DNA of 53,413 bases, taken from assembly GCA_947074105.1 (NCBI GenBank), contig CAMTON010000015.1, forward strand, positions 1-53,413, read 5' to 3'. This stretch comes from an uncultured Bacteroidales bacterium. GTDB lineage: Bacteria; Bacteroidota; Bacteroidia; Bacteroidales; JAUNSR01. The notes under the pieces were generated by a model. That model worked only from the letters and a program-made list of their open reading frames with translations, was not told where the DNA came from and did not search any database. Below are positions 1-6,056 of the stretch, piece by piece. The translations under genes and the position numbers were made by a program. Every line of letters begins with the position of its first letter. Positions within the stretch are counted from its first letter, which is position 1.

Positions 1-158
1 TGTGGAAATCAATGGGTATGACAGTAGCATGGGGTCTTGCATTCTCTACACTTATCACCCTTGTGCTTATCCCGACACTTTATACTACTTTCGCTAAAAA
101 CGGTATTCTTCGCAGAAAGAAAAAATTTGCTAAAAGTCTAATTAAACAACAAAATTAA
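1..158 (+). CDS. RND-type efflux transporter, C-terminal end only
   Basis: The frame is open from the left edge (codons from position 3) to a TAA at 156-158. About 51 residues are visible: a hydrophobic stretch containing MGMTVAWGLAFSTLITLVLI, then PTLY and a basic, Lys-rich tail. This matches the last transmembrane helix and cytoplasmic tail of AcrB/CzcA-type resistance-nodulation-division pumps, where the final helix ends in a conserved V-x-P-(x)-L-Y-like motif. The rest of the gene lies outside the window, so the substrate (drug or metal) cannot be told. It is followed after 11 bp by a small PII-like gene, which fits one transcript. Confidence 0.75.
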   Translation, partial: WKSMGMTVAWGLAFSTLITLVLIPTLYTTFAKNGILRRKKKFAKSLIKQQN

Positions 159-169
159 TAACCGATAAT

Positions 170-463
170 ATGAAAGCTGTATTTATATCATTTGACCAGG
201 CTCATTATGAAAGCATAGTTAAAATTCTTGACAGAACTTCAAACCGTGGTTTCTCGGGATGGGAGAATATACAGGGAAGAGGTACAAAAACAGGCGAACC
301 ACACTATGGTTCACATGCATGGCCTAGTATTAACGGTGCCATTATGACAATGGTAAACGATGAAAAGGTCGATTCTTTGCTGAGAGAGTTAAGAAAACTC
401 GATGATCTGCGTCCGGCACTTGGCTTAAGAGCATTTGTAATGAATGTAGAACAAAGTATCTGA
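170..463 (+). CDS. small PII-like protein next to the RND pump
   Basis: A 97-residue protein beginning MKAVFISFDQAHYESIVKIL. The alternation of short beta and alpha stretches and the C-terminal segment ALGLRAFVMNVEQ resemble the ferredoxin-like fold of PII/CutA-type proteins. Small PII-like proteins are known next to heavy-metal RND pumps. The central part GRGTKTGEPHYGSHAWP, with Gly, Glu and two His residues, sits where a PII T-loop or ligand loop would be. The ATG lies 11 bp after the transporter stop, so the two are probably co-transcribed and the protein may sense ligand or modulate pump activity. The fold is inferred from pattern only and the function is not established. A strong terminator follows at 504-537. 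Confidence 0.55.
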   Translation: MKAVFISFDQAHYESIVKILDRTSNRGFSGWENIQGRGTKTGEPHYGSHAWPSINGAIMTMVNDEKVDSLLRELRKLDDLRPALGLRAFVMNVEQSI

Positions 464-503
464 TAATCCCCGGTATTTAAAAATATCCGAAAAACTATAT
501 ATT

Positions 504-537
504 AAAGAGGCTCTGATTTAACATTAGAGCCTCTTTT
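504..537 (+). terminator. intrinsic terminator after the RND/PII-like genes
   Basis: Perfect 11-bp stem (AAAGAGGCTCT at 504-514, complement at 526-536) with an 11-nt loop, ending in a run of T. It closes the pump transcript before the HPt gene. The 176 bp from here to 714 are AT-rich and hold no convincing gene. Confidence 0.85.
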
Positions 538-713
538 GTTTATTTGCCTATGTGATGATGTGGTCTATATAACTATAATTAACAAATGTGCCTCATGCAG
601 GTATTTGTTGATATGTAAAAAAATCTTTATTTTGCATTCCGGATGTTTACTTAGGATAAGTAGTATCCTGAAATCTGATTACTTTAAAAATAAATACCTC
701 AAGGCAATTAAAA

Positions 714-1070
714 ATGAGCAGTGAAGATAAAGAAAGGCTGATTAATGCAGGCGTAGATATGCCTGATGCTCTGGCAAGGTTTATGGACAACGAAATGCTT
801 TATGGTAAATTCCTGAAATTGTTTCTTGCCGATACTTCTTTCAGTAATTTGCGGGAATCTATTCTTAATAAGGATCTGAAGACGGCATACTCTTTTGCTC
901 ATACATTAAAAGGTGTGGCGTCGAACCTTAGTTTCAGAAATCTTATTGATGCTCTGATGCCGATACATAACTCACTTAAAGAAGAAATATTAAAAGACTA
1001 TTCTTTTGAATTATCCGTGTTGAATCAACGTTACGACGAAATAACGGATATAATAAAAGAAATGAAATAA
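714..1070 (+). CDS. histidine phosphotransfer (HPt) protein
   Basis: A 118-residue single-domain HPt protein. The phospho-accepting site is His63 in FAHTLKGVASNLS, the typical AHTLKG motif of the helical bundle. It probably relays phosphate to or from the hybrid kinase that starts 112 bp downstream, since that kinase carries receiver domains but no HPt of its own. The N-terminal sequence (GVDMPDALARFMDNEMLY) is like the HPt modules of Clostridia-type sensory proteins rather than the usual Bacteroidetes ones; that comparison is from memory of the families. No separate output regulator is adjacent. The start is the first in-frame ATG. Confidence 0.85.
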   Translation: MSSEDKERLINAGVDMPDALARFMDNEMLYGKFLKLFLADTSFSNLRESILNKDLKTAYSFAHTLKGVASNLSFRNLIDALMPIHNSLKEEILKDYSFELSVLNQRYDEITDIIKEMK

Positions 1071-1092
1071 TCTAAGCACATATATTTTTTTA

Positions 1093-1131
1093 ATCCCTCT
1101 GAAAATATTCAACTATTATATTCAGAGGGAT
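1093..1131. other. stem-loop between HPt and kinase genes
   Basis: Perfect 11-bp inverted repeat (ATCCCTCTGAA at 1093-1103, complement at 1121-1131) with a 17-nt loop. A T-run precedes it and only an AT-rich stretch follows, so it is a poor intrinsic terminator on either strand. It may be a processing or attenuation element between the two genes. Confidence 0.55.
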
Positions 1132-1182
1132 AATTATTTAAAAAAACTCTCAAGTTCAAATATTAACTGAAATTTCCTTTTC

Positions 1183-3915
1183 ATGAAAAAAGATTTTCTC
1201 AATTACTATAATAATAATTTCAATTCCCTGATGCAGATATTAAGTTCTGTTGAAAATGACGGAATAGGTCTCATAAATAAAAAGGATGAAATAATTTATT
1301 TGAATGAAAAGGGATGTTCGCTTCTTGATATAGATTACGATTCTCTTACTCCGTCAAACATAAAAGAAAAGATATCCGAGGAAATGAAACTAAAGAATTT
1401 CCAGAATCTTCTTTCCAAGAAATACAGAAAAGTATTTCGTGTGAACGGACATTTCGTAGGAACACACGATTTCTCCAATATTAATATTGAAATAGAAAAT
1501 GACAAGGGGGCAGAAGAGCTTGTCCTTTGCCGTTTCCGCGACATCACAGATGTTTTCGACCGGAAAGAGATGGAAGAATATCTTTACAGTGATGCTCCTA
1601 TAGGAGTATTTAAAATAATCATTTCTGATAAGTTTAAATTTCTATACGGATCACCATATTTCTATACATTGAATGGTATTGAAAATGAAAATAAAGATGA
1701 TAATAAATTTCAGGACGATAATCCCATCTTCCCTGAATTTCTATATCCCTATATCGAGAATATAAAAAACTCTATATCCCGAAACGATGATAATTCAACA
1801 TTTGAAATTGAACTACAGGACAAAAACTCTTCGCCGGTATATCTTCTTGCTCAGTGCACATTTGTGAAAGTACCTAAGGGTATCGTTGTTTATGGTTTTG
1901 TCGTAGACAATACTTTCCAGAAGATGCAGGAGATGGAGATGCAGACCATGCACCAGATAAATAAATTCACAATAGAGAAAGATTATCTTAATGTTGTCAT
2001 ACTTGATATTATAAACAAACAATATCAGATCATAGCTACAAATCAATACAATCTGGAAATTTATCCAAAAGGAGATCTTGGCCAGATTATATCTCTTCTT
2101 AAAAAACGAGTCTTTTCAGAAGATCGTGATCTGCTTGAAACTAACCTTGCTTTAGATAATATAATCGATATTCTTAAGGAAAACGATCGCTGTTCTGAGA
2201 AAATAAGATTTGCCGTTGAAGATAAAGTTATCTGGACTCTTTGTGAAGCACAGTATTATGACGAAGATAAGAATAAACTTCTTCTTTGTATGAGAGATAT
2301 TGATGAAGAGGAACGCCAGAAAAAGCGACTTGTTGCCGCGATGCAAAAAGCGGAAAGTGCTAACAGGGCAAAAAGTGATTTTCTTTCCCGTATGTCTCAT
2401 GATATCCGCACCCCGCTTAATACAATAATAGGAATGACATCTCTTTCGTCAATGCACCTTGATAATGCCGAAAAGATGAAAGAATATCTGAAAAAGATAG
2501 ATAATGCATCAAGATTCCTTCTTTCCATTATAAATGATGTTCTTGATATGTCAAAAATTGAAAGCGGTAAAATGGACCTTGTTTTGGATGATTTCAATTT
2601 TAAGGATTTCATCAGTTCGCTTACTCATATCTGTTACCACAGTGCTTCACAAAAGGGAATAGATTTCAATGTTACTTCTGACCCTAATCTTGTAAGATAT
2701 TATTATGGCGATCAGCTTCGTTTGCGTCAGATACTGATGAATCTCCTTTCAAATGCGATTAAATTTACGGCAAAGGAGAAAGGTTATGTTGCATTAAGGG
2801 TTGATCTTGTAAGACATGAAGAAGAAAATGACCTGATTCGTTTTACAGTATCCGACAATGGGGTAGGTATTAGTGAAGAATTCAGAAAACGTCTTTTCAA
2901 ACCGTTTGAGCAGGAGTCGGAGAATCAGTCCGGTCTTGTTGGTACAGGGCTTGGACTAAGCATTACTCATTCTCTTGTGAAAATAATGAACGGAACTATC
3001 CGCGTGATAAGCAGTCCCGGAGAAGGAAGCCGGTTTATAGTTGAAATTCCGCTGAGAGAAAGTTCCCGAAAAGAAAATGATGTAAAAACCGATTATAAGC
3101 ATAATGAAAAAATAAAAGTACTTATTATTGATGATGACGAAGTAACCTGCAGACACACACGCTCTATTCTAAATGAAGCGGAAGTGGAATCAGATTATGT
3201 CCTTTCAGGAAAGAAAGGAATCGACATGATCAATAAAGCGATAAGGATGGAATCTCCGTACAACCTGATTATTGTCGACTGGAAAATGCCTGAAATGGAC
3301 GGCAACAGAGTTTGTAAAGAGATAAGAAAGAATGTGGGAGATAATGTGCTGATATTTATTATGTCAGCATTCGACTGGACGGAAATTGAAGAAGAAGCAA
3401 GAGAAAACGGAGTAAATCATTTTATCAGCAAGCCGATGTTCCGTGACGATATCCATTTTATGCTTCAGAGTATAAGCAATGAACCCGGAATCCGTAAGAT
3501 TGAAAAGAAAAATGACAATGTAATATCATTCAATGCGGAGAAAATTCTACTTGTGGAAGATAATGAGATTAATGCGGAACTGCTTAAAACTCTGCTTGAA
3601 TGTTTCAATCTTAATATTACCGTTGTTTCCAACGGGGAAGAAGCTGTGAATAAGTTTGCATCTTCATCAATAAATGAATACCGTATAATACTTATGGATA
3701 TAAGAATGCCGGTAATGAACGGATATGAAGCAACAAGGATAATAAGAAATATGAATCGTGACGATGCTACGTCAATTCCGATTTTTGCCCTTTCCGCCAA
3801 TGCTTTTGCTGAGGATATTGAAAGTTCGATTAAATGCGGAATGAATGAACATCTATGCAAGCCTATAGATATAAAGGAGATTACCAGAAAGATAAAAGCT
3901 TATATCAATAAATAA
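1183..3915 (+). CDS. cytoplasmic hybrid sensor histidine kinase with two receiver domains
   Basis: A 910-residue protein with no clear membrane segment or signal peptide, so probably a cytosolic sensor. Residues about 15-380 look like successive PAS-type sensor segments. The kinase core follows: H-box RMSHDIRTPLN with His406, N-box QILMNLLSNAIKF (about 516-528), DNGVGI (about 558-563) and GTGLGLSI (about 587-594). Two receiver domains come next: REC1 with acidic DDD at 650-652, Asp699 and Lys750; REC2 with ED at 792-793, Asp839 and Lys893. Both keep the residues needed for phosphorylation. With the upstream HPt protein it can form a phosphorelay, but no DNA-binding output is encoded nearby. 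The MSHDIRTP box and the REC1 style (VDWKMPEMDG) are typical of Clostridia-type hybrids. Confidence 0.92.
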   Translation: MKKDFLNYYNNNFNSLMQILSSVENDGIGLINKKDEIIYLNEKGCSLLDIDYDSLTPSNIKEKISEEMKLKNFQNLLSKKYRKVFRVNGHFVGTHDFSNINIEIENDKGAEELVLCRFRDITDVFDRKEMEEYLYSDAPIGVFKIIISDKFKFLYGSPYFYTLNGIENENKDDNKFQDDNPIFPEFLYPYIENIKNSISRNDDNSTFEIELQDKNSSPVYLLAQCTFVKVPKGIVVYGFVVDNTFQKMQEMEMQTMHQINKFTIEKDYLNVVILDIINKQYQIIATNQYNLEIYPKGDLGQIISLLKKRVFSEDRDLLETNLALDNIIDILKENDRCSEKIRFAVEDKVIWTLCEAQYYDEDKNKLLLCMRDIDEEERQKKRLVAAMQKAESANRAKSDFLSRMSHDIRTPLNTIIGMTSLSSMHLDNAEKMKEYLKKIDNASRFLLSIINDVLDMSKIESGKMDLVLDDFNFKDFISSLTHICYHSASQKGIDFNVTSDPNLVRYYYGDQLRLRQILMNLLSNAIKFTAKEKGYVALRVDLVRHEEENDLIRFTVSDNGVGISEEFRKRLFKPFEQESENQSGLVGTGLGLSITHSLVKIMNGTIRVISSPGEGSRFIVEIPLRESSRKENDVKTDYKHNEKIKVLIIDDDEVTCRHTRSILNEAEVESDYVLSGKKGIDMINKAIRMESPYNLIIVDWKMPEMDGNRVCKEIRKNVGDNVLIFIMSAFDWTEIEEEARENGVNHFISKPMFRDDIHFMLQSISNEPGIRKIEKKNDNVISFNAEKILLVEDNEINAELLKTLLECFNLNITVVSNGEEAVNKFASSSINEYRIILMDIRMPVMNGYEATRIIRNMNRDDATSIPIFALSANAFAEDIESSIKCGMNEHLCKPIDIKEITRKIKAYINK

Positions 3916-3934
3916 TAAATCATTGTTATTTATC

Positions 3935-3985
3935 AAAAAAGGCCTTTCCGTATAAGTGAACACTTATGTGGAGAGGCCCTTTTTA
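3935..3985. terminator. terminator after the hybrid kinase
   Basis: Long stem-loop in which GGCCTTTCCGTATAAGTG pairs with CACTTATGTGGAGAGGCC, with A-run before and T-run after, so it could act on both strands. Any reading frame opened at 3956 would start inside this stem, which argues for the downstream start at 4049. Confidence 0.85.
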
Positions 3986-3986
3986 T

Positions 3987-3994
3987 TACCTTTG
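3987..3994 (+). promoter_or_regulatory. -7 promoter element (TAccTTTG)
   Basis: Exact match to the Bacteroidetes -7 consensus TAnnTTTG, directly after the terminator and about 55 bp before the ATG at 4049. Transcription would start near 4001. No strong -33 TTTG is visible. Confidence 0.6.
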
Positions 3995-4048
3995 CATCCT
4001 GATTTATTTACAACATTCAAAAAGTATAAAACTATAAATATTTTCATT

Positions 4049-4228
4049 ATGGATAATCTTCCTAAAGATCCTAATATATTGATGAGCTTTATAAATACAA
4101 AGCTCCGTGATGAGTTCCGTACTCTTGATGATCTTTGCCTTTCTCTTGATATTGACAAGAATGAACTTCTGAAAAAACTTGCAGAAGCAGGATTCGAATA
4201 TAATGCCCCTCTTAATAAGTTCTGGTAA
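4049..4228 (+). CDS. DUF4250-like small protein
   Basis: A 59-residue protein, MDNLPKDPNILMSFINTKLR at its start, with the pattern LPKDP-x-L-x-SF-x-NTKLRD, then LDDLC, then LNKFW at the end. This is the layout of the DUF4250 family, small helical proteins of unknown function found in gut Firmicutes and Bacteroidetes. The middle (TLDDLCLSLDIDKNELLKKL) looks like a helix-turn-helix-sized bundle, but DNA binding is not shown. The longer frame opened at 3956 starts in a terminator stem and upstream of the -7 element, so the ATG at 4049 is chosen. It has its own promoter. Confidence 0.8.
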   Translation: MDNLPKDPNILMSFINTKLRDEFRTLDDLCLSLDIDKNELLKKLAEAGFEYNAPLNKFW

Positions 4229-4265
4229 TGAGCTCCGTTTCACGAATCGAAGTATATTTTTTCAA

Positions 4266-4344
4266 ATAACCGCACAGTTATCATATTGCCACCGAACAGT
4301 TGCAATATGACAACTGTACAGTTGTCATGTTGTCATCGTGCGAC
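4266..4344. repeat. 22-bp palindromic tandem repeat array, locus A
   Basis: Three consecutive 22-bp units (4266-4287, 4288-4309, 4310-4331) and a decayed fourth piece to about 4344. The shared core is ACYGNACAGT followed by a CATAT-like end; positions 4, 5, 7, 10-13, 18, 19 and 21 of the unit are identical in all six copies of the two loci. The third unit lies in a perfect 22-bp palindrome at 4307-4328 centred on CTGT/ACAG. It sits between convergent genes (DUF4250-like and the beta-helix lipoprotein). An 18-bp stretch is identical to locus B at 38469-38486. There are no unique spacers, so it is not CRISPR. Confidence 0.85.
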
Positions 4345-4502
4345 TTTTTCATAAAATTACAGAGCCAAAAAATCCATTCCCCTCGATTCACATCGGAAGA
4401 ATGGAACATAAGAATTGATTGTGTAATAAAAAACAATAGATCAATCTTAAAAATTAAGAATAGTAAAATCACTCATTAAAATTTAACAATCTCTCAACAC
4501 AA

Positions 4503-6017
4503 TTAATATACAGTATTTTGTGGATCAAAATTAGTCCAGCTATCCATCCAGTCGTCAGAAGGAGATGAAAATGCACCTATGTATGAAACTCTGTCAAATC
4601 CTGAAGATAGAAGATTGTCAGAGAAATCAGCACCTGAAAGAAGCGGGCTGCCCGACTGTGGGCCATAAGACGGATTCGACAGAGTTGAGTTAGGCTGTAC
4701 AAGCATAAGCTCGTCAACACTGCTGAAATATCTGTTGTTGTTTGCGATATTTTTAAAGAAGGTAGCTGAGAATGACTCTCTTGTTTCATCCATATTCTCA
4801 GCATCCGGTGAATACAGGTCAAGAAATGATTTATTTCTGTCAGAACCAAGGATGCTCATATTGGCGAATACAAGATTTTTAAGTTTAAGATCTCCGTTTT
4901 CCGCCCATGTCTGTGTTGTTGATGATTTGTCGTTTTCTACGATAAGTCCTACAGGGTATCCTATTGCTACAGAGTTGAAACAGTTAAGGTGAGAATTTCT
5001 GCGTATTTGCATTGCAGCCTGGAAAACTCCGGTTTTGGAACCGTTGTTAGGATTCATATTGATATCTCCCGGACGGATATAATCTGCACTGTTTACGAAA
5101 TTCGCATCCTGAGCAAGCGGTCCTACAAGAGTCACATTGCTGAATACCGGGCTTGTGTAAGGTGTGCCCTGAGAAGTACTGCTGTTGTCTGATTCAAAAC
5201 CGTTGGAAATAGATGTATCCGCGATTTTCGGATGGCGTACTCCGAGAAGGAACTGAAGGTTACCCTGAAAACCGTTGTCTGTATCAAAGTCATCGTCCCA
5301 TCCATGATATGCAACAAGATATTTACAGTTAACGGTACCACCGAACCATTCGAATGAGTCGTCGTTACAGTAAGAAACCTGAACATGGTCGATCTGTGTC
5401 CCGCGTCCTACAGAACCCATTGTAAGTCCGTTGATCTCTTTATCAGTGTCAAAAGGATAGCCTGCGAACTCAATACGTACATAGCTGAGGATTCCTGAAT
5501 TATCGTCATTATCAACAAAACCTTCCACATTGCCGTGCTCAGTTCTCGGTCCGCCCTCTATAAGCTGCTTGCCAAGATTGTTTTGTGCATATCCGCAAAG
5601 GATCACGCCTCCCCAGTCTCCCGGCTTTCTCTGTCCCGCGTCTTTAGCGGATGTGAAAACGATAGGTTCTGATTTTGTTCCCTGAGCATATATCTTACCT
5701 CCGGGTTCAACGATAAGGCTACCCATTGTTTTTGTATCTCCTTTGATCACTGTACCGGGTTCTATAGTAAGTTCTGAACCTTTAGTAACATATATGAAGC
5801 CCTTCATAACGTACACACCTTTTGGAAGAGTGTATGTACCGTTTATCTCATACTCTTTATTACCGTTACCTATTTCATTTCCGTTAAAGATAAACGGAAG
5901 ATCTGTAGCATCCGGATCAGGAGTAATTACAGTTGAGTTATCATCATTGTCCTTGCAGGAAGTCAATGATAAAGCGGCAATCATAGCGCCCATTAAAGAA
6001 AGACTGATTCTTTTCAT
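4503..6017 (-). CDS. secreted beta-helix lipoprotein, partner of TonB receptor
   Basis: A 504-residue protein with a lipoprotein signal (MKRISLSLMGAMIAALSLTSC; lipobox LTSC, acylated Cys21) followed by an acidic linker. From about residue 60 it has short repeated beta strands (GVYVMKGFIYV, LTIEPGTVIKG, GSLIVEPGGKIYAQG) like a right-handed parallel beta-helix. It is downstream of and same-strand with the TonB-dependent receptor at 6057-8930, with a 39-bp gap, so the two form an operon. Such lipoproteins usually sit on the outer membrane next to the receptor and may help capture its ligand. The ligand is unknown, and this is not a SusD-type protein because no TPR/SusD features are seen. The 4345-4502 spacer downstream is AT-rich without a gene. 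Confidence 0.75.
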   Translation of the reverse strand: MKRISLSLMGAMIAALSLTSCKDNDDNSTVITPDPDATDLPFIFNGNEIGNGNKEYEINGTYTLPKGVYVMKGFIYVTKGSELTIEPGTVIKGDTKTMGSLIVEPGGKIYAQGTKSEPIVFTSAKDAGQRKPGDWGGVILCGYAQNNLGKQLIEGGPRTEHGNVEGFVDNDDNSGILSYVRIEFAGYPFDTDKEINGLTMGSVGRGTQIDHVQVSYCNDDSFEWFGGTVNCKYLVAYHGWDDDFDTDNGFQGNLQFLLGVRHPKIADTSISNGFESDNSSTSQGTPYTSPVFSNVTLVGPLAQDANFVNSADYIRPGDINMNPNNGSKTGVFQAAMQIRRNSHLNCFNSVAIGYPVGLIVENDKSSTTQTWAENGDLKLKNLVFANMSILGSDRNKSFLDLYSPDAENMDETRESFSATFFKNIANNNRYFSSVDELMLVQPNSTLSNPSYGPQSGSPLLSGADFSDNLLSSGFDRVSYIGAFSSPSDDWMDSWTNFDPQNTVY

Positions 6018-6056
6018 TTTCTTTGATTTTAGTTAAACTTGACAGTTAGTATTTTA

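Noticed and set aside
3465-3860. 131-residue minus-strand frame inside the hybrid kinase gene
   Set aside because: It is antisense to the intact second receiver domain and has no family resemblance.
4266-4344. CRISPR array
   Set aside because: The 22-bp units are directly adjacent with no unique spacers, and no cas genes are in the window.
4281-4472. Minus-strand reading frame sharing MTTVQL with another at 38457-38666, suggesting homologous small genes
   Set aside because: The shared peptide is just the translation of the 22-bp repeat in the same frame; outside the repeat the two frames are unrelated and lack start signals.
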